This document shows, one piece after another, positions 1 through 11,500 of a DNA stretch of 64,000 nucleotides; position 1 is the first letter of the stretch; the number at the start of each line of letters is the position of its first letter. Both the position numbers and the translations under genes were made by a program. Source of the stretch: Ettlia oleoabundans (taxonomy: Eukaryota; Chlorophyta; Chlorophyceae; Chlamydomonadales); NCBI GenBank assembly GCA_019693395.1, contig JAAMXP010001457.1, forward strand, positions 71,207 through 135,206. The letters run 5' to 3'. The notes below the pieces were generated by a model that searched no databases, had not been told where the DNA came from, and was given only the letters and a program-made list of their open reading frames with translations.

Positions 1-17
1 GTCTGGGCTGTGTGCAG

Positions 18-2325
18 GCGGGAGATGAGGAGACAGCGGCTGCAGCAAAGCAGGGCAAGCTGCCACGCAAGCTGGCCGCCCGGCAGAAGGTGCTGCGCTC
101 GCAGGCCATCATCCAAGCAGCGCACTTGGCCAAGCCGGTCACCAAGCCGGTCGCCCGGAAGCCCAAAGGCACCGTGCTAGAGCAGCAGCAGCGCAAGAAG
201 CTGCAGAAGCTGGGGAAAGCTGCACCTGCGGCGGAGGGCAGCGGCAAGCCGGGCAAGCGGTCGAACAGCAGCAACGATGCGGCGCCCGCCGCCTTTGACC
301 TGTGGGATGAGCCAGCAGAGCAGGGGGATGGCTGGACGGACGCGCTGCAGCCGGCAAAGCGGCAGCGGCGCAGCGCGGCACCTGCCTCCCGCCGCGCTAT
401 AGTCACAGCACCCGCAGTGGGCAAGGGGGCAGAGGCATTGCGGCCGGCTGTCCCAGCTGTGGAGATTGACCCTGCAGGCTGCTCATACAACCCAGATCCA
501 GAGCTGCATCAGGAGGCCGTGGCGGCGGCTGTGGCTGCAGAGACGCGGAAGCTTCTTGATAAGGTATGCCGCCACAAGCAGGGCAGGCACATGGTACTGC
601 AACTTGGGTTGCTGGTACTGCCGCCCGTCTTGGCATGCGGCCTGCAAGGCTGGGGCTCGCTCCTAGCTGCTGCATGCAGGTCTGCTCTTGTGGTGGCTGA
701 CAGCGGGAGTGTGCAGTAAACCTTGCAGCCATAGCCGTGCTGTCCCAAGTGCCGATTTGCCGCGCATGTATCAGCCCGCATGCTCACCTGCCTCCCTTTG
801 CTTGCTTGTGTGCAGGAGCTGCAACCGGTGGCACCGCCACGTCTGGTTGACTATCAGCCCGAGACGGATGAGCTGGCGCTGCTGCAGACCCTTGAGGGAG
901 GGGCGGAGGCAGGAGAAGAGGAGCAGCAGGCAGCGGCAGGAGAAGAGGATGAGGAGTACGATGGCGGCGCTGTTATGACGGCGAGGCGCCAGCTGGTGCG
1001 AAGACATGAGCGATTGCGTTTGGGGTTGGTAGCAAGCTCATGGTTGAACGTTGCGATCTCCATCTTTCAAACCTGCTGCACATGGTCGTATCAGCTCACT
1101 CTGCCCCGCTGTGCCCCACCTTGCTGCCTGCAGGAGGCTCTTCGCAAGACCAAGCGGGACCGCGCTCGTGAGATACGGCGGCGTGAGTTGGAGGAGCAAT
1201 TGGAGCAGCAGGCAAGCACCAGCTGCACATTGGCCGCCTCAGCTTCACCGCAGCAACAAACACATCATTTGCACCCGGAAGTGCTAGATTCGGTTAATTT
1301 CTGTTGCTCCACGGCACCACCTGGCCGTGATCATCTCCCTTTCCATTGCTCCACAATGCCGACTGTTTTGCGCACCTGCGAGGGTGCAAGGGGTTGTATG
1401 CCGCCGTACAACTAGCCAGCAACCGATAGGAAGTTCATTTGGCCTCGCTTGTCCCTGCCCCCTTTCTCCATGCAGCGCAAGCTCAAGCTTCAGCGACACG
1501 AGCTGTCCAACCTGCGCGTTATAGAGCGGCAGCTGGAAGAGGAGCAGGCGGAGAAGGAGGCGGCGCGCCTCAGGCGGCAGGCACGCGCAGCTGCTGCTGC
1601 TGCTACTGCTGCTGCTGCTTTGCGGACACCGGCACTCATGCCACTTGTGCTGTCAGCCTGGGCTGGAAGTCTGATGCCCTTCCAGACCAATGCTAAACAT
1701 GCCATAAACGTGTTCTCCTGCAGCATTACCACCGATGTGCCGCCATCATCACAACTTGCTATATCACAGTCAGCTTTCAACGCTCCTGGCCGACAACCCC
1801 ATGCCTCACTGCCTCACTGCTTCCCTCCCTCTGGGTCCCCGCTTGCAGCTGGACAAGGCTGAGCGGCTGGCCAGCGAGCCTCCCAAGCTGAGCAAGCACA
1901 AGTTCCAGCCCATGCCGCTGCAAGTGCTGACCAGCGATGAGGTGGCGGGCAGCCTGCGGCGCCTCAAGCCCACAGCCATGCTGGCAAAGGACCGCTTCAA
2001 GAGCCTGCAGAAGCGTGCGCTCATAGAGCCTCGCCGCAAGATTGAGCAAAAGAAGCAGGGCAAGAAAGTGGAGTACATCCATGTGAGCGGAAGGCCAGCT
2101 CATGGGCCTTGTGGGAGTGCAGTGTGCAGCATACAGCTGCCTGCCTGCTTTGCCTCGCTTTACCGGTGTCCATCCCTGAAGCTCATGCTCATTACTCCAA
2201 TCTGTGATGCCTGCCCTGTCCCTATTTTTGTGCAGGGTGAGCGAGCGGAGCGCGCGGCCGAGAGGCAGAAGGAGCTCCAGGAGCTACGCAAGGCAAAGAA
2301 GAAAGGAGCAGCCAAGAAGCTGTGA
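18..2325 (+). CDS. NOP53: Ribosome biogenesis protein NOP53 (5' end outside window)
   Basis: Nucleolar factor for 60S subunit assembly that recruits the exosome for late pre-rRNA processing (family knowledge). Exons by splice site and phase: 18-563, 816-1028, 1134-1211, 1476 to about 1612, 1850-2082 and 2236-2325. The first visible exon follows an acceptor (cag at 15-17), so the start codon lies upstream. Family features seen: a basic N-terminal part, an acidic DLWDEP patch, a charged KTKRDRAREIRRRELEEQ helix, then the conserved C-terminal block SLRRLKPTAMLAKDRFKSLQ followed by RALIEPR and a Lys-rich tail. The intron at 1212-1475 appears to have a GC donor (CAG|gcaagc) and is in phase. The gene converges on the next one, leaving 286 bp between the stop codons. 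The family call is firm; exon 4's 3' end is not resolved. Confidence 0.85.
1212..1475 (+). other. Candidate GC-AG intron in NOP53
   Basis: Donor CAG|gcaagc and acceptor atgcag. Both flanking exons are in phase 0 and no GT donor gives an equally good join. Confidence 0.55.
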
Positions 2326-2461
2326 GCAGCAGCATCGTCAAACAAAGCATGTACGGCACCAAGGCGCCGTGCAGGGTTGTGAGGGGTATTCGGCAAGATG
2401 CTCACCCACAGTGCTGCTTTACAGCTGCCTGGCCTTGTTAGATTTTATTACATAGCGTATT

Positions 2462-2467
2462 TGTAAA
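2462..2467 (+). terminator. Likely polyadenylation signal of NOP53
   Basis: TGTAAA lies 137 nt past the NOP53 stop. TGTAA is the usual chlorophyte near-upstream poly(A) element. Confidence 0.5.
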
Positions 2468-2611
2468 AGTTAGGGCCTGAGGAACACTGGGGAGGGTAAG
2501 AGCGCTCAGAGCAGCAGTCCAGCGTGTGGACTATGGGCACGATTCTGACGCTCAAAGAGTAGCAATTGAACGGGTATGACTGGCTCCGGACGGCAGTTCC
2601 TAACCCATCCG

Positions 2612-4154
2612 TCAATCGCTGTCATCATCAAGCAACCAAATCTCGTCAGGCACAGCCAGCTCTGCTGCATCCCGCCTCTCCCGCTTGCATGCATTGGTGT
2701 TGAGCAGTGGCAGGCGGCGCTTGGTGGTGCCAGCGGTATCGGCACTGCCTCCATTGCTGGGCTGCCTTGGTGGCCTGGCTGGGGTGTTGAGCCCGGCTTG
2801 ACTGGGCGCTGCCCCTGCTGCTGCCGGCGTGCCCGCAGCTGCTGCCCCGGCTGCTGCCCCAGGAGTCGCCTGCCATGGATGCATCCTTGGGCCTGCTGCT
2901 GCTGCTGTTGCTGCGGCCCGTGCGGCCCCTGTTGGCGGAGCTGCCTGGCCTTGCATCTCCACACATGCAGCAGCTACGGCTGCATCAATTGCCGCTTGCA
3001 GCTGAGCAGCCGCAGCAGCAGCTGCTGGTTGAAGTGCTGCTGCAGCAGCTGGCGGTGGTGCCAGCGCTGCGTCAATCAGGTCAGCATCTAATGCCGCTGC
3101 TACACAAGCAGCAGGTTCCGGCCCCCCTGCTTCATCTGGCTCCACTTTAGTCCCTATTACATGCGCCACCACCAACAGCGCCTGCACCAAGCTGCCGTCA
3201 TGCGTCATGGTCCTGCACACACTTGCAACTGCCACATCAGCAAAATATATTATGATTGAGAAGCCTTGATGAAGACTGTAAAAGGCAGGGGCAACAGCTC
3301 AATCTGTGTGCACCGCCCCGCCGAGCACCCGCCAACCCCTCACAGGCCCTGTGGCCACGCACCTGAGCCGCTGCCTGCATTCGGGCTGTGGAAACACAGC
3401 ATGCACGGTGGTCAGGGCCACTTTCCTCTGTACTGTCCTGGAGTTCAGCCGCAGAGTGCGGCTCATAGCAGCGGTAGGTACAAGGACTGTAGCGGTGGCG
3501 CCCAGGCCTTCCACCAGTGCCAACAAATCTGTCTGGTCGTCTTCAACCCGCTTCAATGCTCCGGGCAGCATGCTGTCGCTGTGGTAGGCTGCACCTGCTA
3601 CACTGTCTCGCACATAAATAAATACGGGTGCAGCTGGGGTGGCTGGTAGGGGGAGGGCTTGCAGCAGCATCGCCCGTGCTGCATCCACGTCAACCCGCCT
3701 GCAGCACCAGGCAAGGGGTGGTTGGTCAGGTTGGTTTTAGGTGATTTTAGCCACAGTTCGTGCTTCAGGTTGTTTAACCAGCTGCTGTCAGTAGCCTACA
3801 CTGAGCCAAAGCCTCCAGGCAGCAATGCACACGATGGCAAACCGCAAACACGTGCCATGACGCTTGTCACGACTCATTTCGCATCTCTCACCTTCTTGCG
3901 CCTCCCTCCTTCTGCGGCAGCTCTGCCAGCAGCCTGATGTGCATGTCACTGGGCTGCAACGTGGTAAACCGACCGGCAGGGTTCATCCAAGTCACCACTG
4001 CCACGCTTGCGTGAATGCCTGGAGTCAGTCCCACCACGGTCACTGTTGCGCCAGCACGCTTGAAGTCTCTCAGGGATACTCGTTGCCCAGGGCGCGGCTT
4101 GTCTATGCGCACATTCACCATCAGGATGCTGTCAGCGCCCCAAGTACGTCTTAG
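2612..4154 (-). CDS. Unrecognised protein with acidic C-terminal tail (5' end unresolved)
   Basis: I do not recognise this family. Three exons join cleanly in phase on the minus strand: 4154-3892, 3698-3363 and 3212-2612, giving at least 400 residues. The first exon follows a good acceptor (gtctgcag), so more coding sequence or a start exon must lie above 4154. The N-terminal third contains RTWGADSILMVNVRIDKP and looks like a compact beta-rich fold. The middle contains VFIYVRDSVAG and DDQTDLLALVEGLGA. The last exon is a low-complexity Ala/Pro/Gln stretch ending in EIWLLDDDSD. A hydrophobic core followed by acidic residues resembles a SUMO-interacting motif (inference). Consistent exon phases and splice sites argue that the gene is real. 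It is convergent with NOP53. Confidence 0.6.
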
Positions 4155-4627
4155 CTGCAGACGACAGGGCAATGTGCAGGTGAGTGGCGGGGCGCTAGGG
4201 TCGGGAGGTGGCGGATTGGGCGGTCCCCCCGTGTTGCCGGCGGACCTCTCGGCACCCTCGTCAGTTCGAGTGAGTTTGCGAGTAGGGTTCAAGAACCTGC
4301 TATGACATTCACGCCTCCGGCGCGGCCGCATCTTGTGCCTACCCTTCTGCCTCGTGCACCGAAGGTTGTGAAACCCACCCAAGGCGGGTAGTTGCTGACG
4401 CAGTGACCGTGAACACCTAAGGCAACCTATGAACCCCGGCGCGCCGAACGCAAAATCGGCAACCCTGCTGAGCCCGGTACCAGAGCAGCATGGTGCGCCG
4501 GCGCCTCATCCTGTGTGCATCACCAGATATCGTTGAACTTCTCAAGAAATGCTTGGTTCTTGCGTTTGTCAATCATTTATTGGCTTGGTTGTTCATACAC
4601 GACACAATCTGCTGCATATCCTCCGTA

Positions 4628-4632
4628 TTACA
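4628..4632 (-). terminator. Possible polyadenylation signal of ALG9
   Basis: TTACA on the plus strand reads TGTAA on the minus strand, 140 nt past the ALG9 stop. Confidence 0.35.
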
Positions 4633-4771
4633 GAAGTAAGGCTTCCCATTCTCATTTTGTATATGCCGAACAGCTGTAGTCAACAGGCCAATGGAGAGCT
4701 GTAAAAAAGAGGGTTCACATACTTTACTTCCTTGAAAAGGTTGGTCGCCCTATTATTCGTCGCCTGTGATG

Positions 4772-7700
4772 CTACCCAGCTGCATCAGGCCGCCGCCTGA
4801 GCAACACGTACTGCACGTACTTGTTCCTCCTGGGAGACAGCCAGGGCACGTAAAAGGCGCGGAACAGCTGCGGTGACCGTGCGTTGTCTAGGAACGGAAG
4901 CTGCGCCACCGTGTCCCAGGCAGATGCATCACCTGCACGGCACCATGCATCAAACAAAGATATTCCGATGCCAGAGTGCATTGGTGGCTGCAACGGGGCC
5001 GAATGCAAGCTGAGGCACGGCGGTCAGCGTGGAAACGTAGCCGCTAGAAAACAAAAGTAGGACAGCAGGCAGGCCGACAGGCAAATCGGGCTACGGCACA
5101 TTGCTGGTTTGCCGATGGCTTTTGACATGGTCCTCACCCCTAGCTGCACTCACCCAGCTTGTCAATAAAGCCGCCCGACTCCCTGTTGTCTGTGCGCAGG
5201 GTCACCACATAAGAGCAGTTTGCGGCGGAGGGCCAGTAGTTTGCCGGCTCCTCCCGGTTGCGGTCATTGAAGTGCGGCGGTGAGGCGCGAGTACCGCCCT
5301 GTACAGGCACAAGAGCAGGCGAGTAGGACACCAGCATGTGTTGAAACGTGGCGACATGCAGAGGGGTGGGTTGCTGTTTTCAAAGGAGCATAGAGTCTCT
5401 GGACAAAGGCTTCTATGGGAGCTGCCCGTTCATGCCAAGGCCGGAAGGCGATCGAACCATGGTCAAGAAAAAAAGCGTGGTGCATGGTTGCGTTTCAGTC
5501 TGCTGCGCGCCTGCGCTGGGTCGAACTGGCGCGGAAGCAGGCCAGTAAAACCAGACTTGATGAAGTGCAGGCGGTACGATGGCCCTGGCAGGAAGAAAGC
5601 GGAAGGGAAGCGGTACCATTCTGCCCCTGTGCACACAGAAATAGGCCCCCCTGGCTCAAGCACCTGCATGTATCATAGATGGTGCAGAACAGAGCGTAAT
5701 CGAATGCAGGGGCATGACAGGAACGCAAGCAGGCCAAACCATGTCAAACAAACCTGAAACGATTGAAAAATCACCAGAGTGGGACTGCATGTAAGCTGCT
5801 GTCCTTTCACTAAGTATGCAGTGCTTGTAAAATTTCCTAACGACAACACGTTGGACCGCTGCCAACTTGCCTCTGGAAGGTGCCTGTAGGTCTGCATCGG
5901 CGCTCCGTAGTTCATTATCAGTGCTGCCGAGCGGCTGAGCGCCAGCAGGCATGTCCCTGCCACAAACAGGGCGGCAGCACAGCGCGCAAGTCGTGCGGCG
6001 GCACGCTTAGGATGCAGCTCCCCCAGCAGGCGCTGTGCTAGGTCTAGGAGCGCCACAAAGCTGGCTGCGGCTGCCAGGCAGACCTGCAGGCGGGCAAATC
6101 CGTTGAAACCGTTGAAAGGGTGCGTGCATTCGAAGGAGTGGCTACTAGGAAGGGTGAAATTTGTCACCTCACCCAACAAATGCCGGCAGGCATCGCAACG
6201 ATTGTTTGGTGGCCCTCCAGCATGCATGACAGATATTGCACAAAAAGGGACGCGGCGCAGTGGCGGGTAGGCAAGTTTGGTAACTCCATGCAAACAGCAG
6301 ACCTGCTTTAACTTCAGCTCACCAGTGGGTATGCCACGTAAAGAAAGCGCTCCTCCTTGTGCGGCAGCGTTGTAATGGCAGCCAGCCACACATACAGCGG
6401 CGACACACACACCAGCAGGCGCAGCAGTGAGCCACCCTCCGCGTTTGCCGCCGCTCTTCTGCTACCGCCCTTTCTGCCGCTCAACCCAGGCTTCATGGCA
6501 GTGCCAGGTGGGCTGCCGGCGCTTGCTAGTGACGCTGCCCCCACCAGCGGCAGGGCCAGCGCCAGGGGTAGCAGGAGCTGGAAATTGTTGAAGCCGTTTC
6601 GCAGGTAGAAAGAGGGGCCCTCAATGCCGTATAGTGCGCTGTCGCCGCCGCCCACCACGTTGTACTTGATAAAATTCCAGAGGGATGCCTGCAAATACGG
6701 CAGTACAAAAATGCACGCTTGAATCATATTCGGTAGGAAGGACGAGATAACAACTGAGATGCGAGCTGGTAGGAAGGGCGCATTACAAATGATGGAAGAG
6801 GGGGACGGTGTGTGGCGAATGTCTGACAAATGTGAGTTGCTTCCCAAACCGCTGCCGCTAGGCCAAGGCTCACCGTCCAAGTCCCATAGTAGTGGCGGTC
6901 GACCAGCACCAGTGGCCCCAGCGTGCCCAGCAGGCTCAGCAGCAGCATGCCCACAGCAGGCAGCAGGGGGGCCGCCGCGAGCACCCACAGGGCATATGGC
7001 AGGAAGGCAACGCCTGCTACACACCAGCCCCACACAACACCTGCAGCATGCAAGGGGAGAGTTGATTGGATGCAAGCAAGGGAGCGATTGATGAGCAGAG
7101 CGGAGAGTATGATGCCGGCACCAATTAGTTGGTGCAGGTCCAACTATGCAACGCAAATGGGTCCCTTAATGGGCTGCAAGGGCCTGCAGCTGTAGCTATC
7201 CGGAAGCAGGAGTGACATCTGGGCATGGGCAGCACCAGGCGGGCGCACCAACTGCGGCTGCGACGATCACAAGGTAGGGCCTGCCCTCCATCACGCCAGC
7301 CGCTGCCGCCGTCAGCGCATACATGGTGAATGTGGAAGGCAGCATGCTGGTGCTGGCAGTAAACATGCCGCTTGAGATGCAAAGGAATAGCAGCAGGCTG
7401 TGCCCGACTGCGGGACGGTAGCGGCGCGACACGGCCCTGCACCAAATACAGGTGGGAGGGTTGATGGTTCGGGTGGGGAATGAGGGTCTGTGACAGCTTG
7501 ATTTACCAACTGGTGTGATTTAAACCCAAACTTCTGCAATGAAAACATGTCAACAACCCTACAGGCAGAAGTGTGCGGAGTATGCCAGGAGGATTCACCG
7601 GTATAACCAGGCTTCTGTTGCAGCTGATGCCAGGCCTAGCGTGACTCTCAGCAGGTAGAAACCTGCCAGCTTGCCTGCACGCAGATGTGTGGAGGAAGAC

Positions 7701-8337
7701 ATTGAAGCAGCTTTGATACCCTTAACGTCTGTGCCTCTCGGTCATTCTACATGCCCAGATTGCGGTTGGTGGTGGCAGGGCTGACGTGAGGCGGAGTCAA
7801 CCAGCACCAGGCAACAGCCGGCTACACCTGGCAGGCAAGGAAGCGGCACCTCGATACTGCCCCATACCTTCCGCCGCGTCCCATGACTCTCACCTGCACG
7901 ACCAGGCCCCATCAGCAGCGCGGGTGCCGCTGCCGCGGGGGCGTGGAGCAGTAGGTAGAGGTATGAGCGGAGGGCAAACTGGGCAGAATATTCCCAGGTC
8001 TGCATTCCGCTGCCGAACAGTACAAAGTGGAGGGGCTCCAGGTAGTTGAAAGTCTCATCGCAGTCATGGACGATGTTGAACGCAGCGCTGATCAGGCGAG
8101 CCGCCACCAGCAGCGCGAAAGCGGCACGAGGGGTGATGGCGGCGGTGGGGGGGACGGCTTGGCTGCAACATGCGGATGGGCAGGGGGATCATCGGGCAGG
8201 TTCCAGGCACCTGTCGCTAGTACAAATCACCTCCAGAGCATCGAAGCGCACCTGGCTCGCCGGCCTTGGGTGGCGAGGGAGGGGCCATCACCGCCGGCGC
8301 CCTCCGTTGCATCCACTCCTCTTCGTCGCCTCAGCAT
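4772..8337 (-). CDS. ALG9: Alpha-1,2-mannosyltransferase ALG9 (GT22)
   Basis: ER-membrane enzyme that adds alpha-1,2-mannoses from dolichyl-P-mannose to the lipid-linked N-glycan precursor (family knowledge). It is multi-exon. The ATG is at 8337 (MLRRRRGVDATEG), followed by an exon reading AARLISAAFNIVHDCDETFNYLEPLHF, the luminal acidic loop diagnostic of GT22 enzymes. Hydrophobic exons near 7.4-6.7 kb supply the membrane spans. The conserved LPHKEERFLYVAYP motif is at about 6.33 kb, YGAPMQTYRHLP at about 5.9 kb and GAEWYRFPSAFFLP at about 5.6 kb. The C-terminal exon contains RAFYVPWLSPRRNKYVQYVL and ends at 4772. Two donors in exon 1 are phase-compatible, so the N-terminus is uncertain by about nine residues. 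It lies tail-to-head 192 bp from AP-4 beta. Confidence 0.9.
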
Positions 8338-8505
8338 AGCAGATGCGTCCGTCGCATGACGCGAAACACAAGACAGTTTATGGTTTGACGGACCATCCCG
8401 CCTAGCGGGCGCAGCACGCAGCGGTCGCGGCGCTCCCATCTGAGTCGTGTATTAAACCTATGTTTACAGGAGTCGGTGGCATGCATACTCTCACACACGG
8501 TACAA

Positions 8506-8510
8506 TTACA
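8506..8510 (-). terminator. Possible polyadenylation signal of AP-4 beta
   Basis: TTACA on the plus strand (TGTAA on the minus strand) lies 20 nt past the AP-4 beta stop. A second copy lies near 8464. Confidence 0.35.
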
Positions 8511-8529
8511 GCTACCATCAACTGGGTGG

Positions 8530-11500
8530 TCAAAGGGTAAGCAGCAAGTTCTGTAGAAGCTCAACCACATGCTCTGCCGCCGCTGCATTGTCAGATTTGA
8601 CCACCGCCGCTGCTGCCGCCGGCGATTTGCTGACCGTGACCTGCACGAGCACGTGCGCGCCGCTGCCAGCTGCCTGCGCATGGAAGAGGAACCGTAAAGG
8701 TGGTGCGCTGCCCTCACGAGGAGTGGCAAAGTTGGCCACGTTGGCTTGGGCAATGTGGGCAGTGAAGTCCTGCACAGGACGTGACGGGGGCGGTACAGGG
8801 AATAATGCCAGGTGGTAAAGAGGGACCGATGTGCAACAGGGCGCTTAGCAAGCATTACAACAAGGCATGGCATGCGATGCCATGCTGACTCCGCAGCGGC
8901 ACAGGAGAGGTCTAGCATGGGACTGAGTGACAGCTGATTGTCACCACCACGCACAAACCAGGCGAACACTGTAACAGGGATGGACACTATTGTACCAAGC
9001 GCTAACTCCCTTTCTACACCTCACCCTGTAACTGTTTGCCTCCACTGCAGCTATCGCTGAGTTGCTAAGCGGCTGCTGGAAGGTTCTAGCCGAGGCATTC
9101 CATGCAGCCCACTTCTGCTGGAACTCCTGAGGGGTGATCTGCGGCTGAGGCACCAAGCTAACGTTGGCTGCAGCAGGCATGGCAGGTGCAGCTACTGCAG
9201 AGCTGCTACCGCCCATGCCGCCAAGGAAATCGTCTAAACCGCTCAGGCCTGCAGGTTGGGCGGCTGCTGGCGGTGGCGCAGCCGATGGTGCTGCTGATGA
9301 CACTAATGCAGGGGCAGAGCTACCAGCACTGCCACCTCCCAGCAAATCACCCAACAGGTCTGCTGCTGAAGCGGGGGCTGCTGCAGGGGCTGCGGCTGCT
9401 GGCGTCGGGGTTCCCAGCCCACCAGTCCCACTGCTGCTGCTGCCCCCATTCAACGACATGAGATCCATGAAGGTGCCCCCGCTGCTGCTTCCTGCCGCAG
9501 GGGTTGTCGCTGTTGCTACGGGGGTTGCCGACCCGTCTGCATCAGATACATCGAGCAGGCTAGCCTGCGCCTGGTTCAGTGCCGACTCCTGCTCTGCTTC
9601 CTTATCAGGAGCGGCGCCCATGTCCATGCCGTCGCCCTCAAAGCGCTCTGCAGGGCAGGAGAATTTGAAAATGAAAAACCGCTTTGGAATATGTGAACAT
9701 TGGGCGCATCTCTGGTCACCCTATAAGCAGCCAACGGCAAAATCCCACGACCACTATTGATCGCCCACAGCAAGAACCTTGAAGACCATGACAGCCTGCT
9801 GCCGGGCACAGCACGGTGTACTGCAGGGAAGAAAGGGTAGGCTCCAGCGCTATGGAATATTTTGCCTGCCCTACCTGTTGTCTGCTCATTGTCCACAAAC
9901 GTGCTGGCAGGAGCACGGTAGGCAACAGACAGCGTGTTCAGCTCATCAAAAATGCGGTCCTGTAGCCAGAATGGGCGAACGAACCAAGGCAGTTGACTGA
10001 TACTGGCGGCAAACGTACTGCACGCGCTTATGTCCACCCAGGGCCAACACCTATTTTGCAATGCCCAACTCCCTTCATCAGTGAGAGCCCACCGTCCCCA
10101 CTACAATCTGCTCATCCCTCTAGGAAGCCCACCTGGATCTCTGCCGACTGCGCGTCAGCAAACGAGGTGACTGCTGGTCGCTGCACGTCCACCACCGACT
10201 GAGCGGCGCCGACGCTGTGCTGGAGCAGGCGATAGTAGAAGAGCGCCTTGTCATGAACCTCCTGTGACGAGTCAGCCACCCCTGCCGCCAGCGCATTGCC
10301 CAGAGCCTTTCTGCACAGCACAATCCAGGGAGGCATGCAATGGAGACACTATCTTGCAGACACCTAAGTTGCCTTCCCATCCAGCAGGGGTGGAGAAATA
10401 TGTAGCATGCTGAAAGCTGCTAGAAGATATCACATGCAACACTGCTTCCAGGCCTGCCAGCACACGGAGCCACTGGGGCACATGCCTGCCTGCCGGGCCA
10501 TTGCTTTGAAACCTGGCTTTGTCTGACTAGGCAGATGCCACGCATGAAGCTGTGCTTGCCTGGTTTCCGGCGGGCGCTTGAAGAAGAGCTTCATGCACGC
10601 CGTCAGCAAAGCCTGCAAGTCACATGATGAACCACATCGACCAAAAGCTTGTGCACTTGTGGCGCACATGTGCATGTACATGTTGCTCCTGCTATGGCAA
10701 GAAAAAACCAAGCTGCTGCGAAAGGAGTGCCGGGAACCACATCGCAACAGCGACAGGGGAATCAGGGGTGTTAAACTGAGAGTTGACAACCGCAGCAGCA
10801 CCAGCAGCAGCCGCAGCCACGGCAGCAGCGCAATGGCAGCAATGTTGGGCAACCAGGCCCACCAGCTTCACGGCTGGCGCCTCAATAGCAAAGTCGTCTG
10901 AAAATCCCTCCAGCACGTAAGGGGCATCCTGCAGCACTCAATGCAGCATTAATCAAGCCATCGTTCATAATTGCTTGTGGATTGCAGCAGCATACAAGTC
11001 CCTTGGACGGCAGACATCGATGCAAGACAATTGCAGATTGCTTGGGGCCCTCAAGCAACCGCCCCGTGCTGTTTGCACACCAAAAAAAAACAATCACACA
11101 GCACTGCCCTCCATGCAAGCACCCAAAAAGATGGCTTGGCAAGTCAGGCGCCAGCCGTTTTGCTCCACCTGGCGCTGACGTGGATTGCTCACCTGAATCT
11201 GGCTGCCATACTCTCCAATCACCCACAAGTACGCAGCCCTAGCCTCAGGCTCCACAATAGCCTGCACAGCATGCATGGCAGATATGAAGCAGTGAAGAAG
11301 GTTCACGGTGGCAAGCGAGTTGCGCTGCTGGGCAGTCACGCACAAACAGCAACCAAATGGCAGGGAAATCCCTGCCTGAGTGACATCTGCCCGTAACTCA
11401 GGTTACCATCGCACCTCCTCGGGAATGGCTGCCACGCTTTCCACACACGCTGCCGCCGCATCTGGGTACCGCCGCAGCACGTCTGTCATCTGCGGAATGT

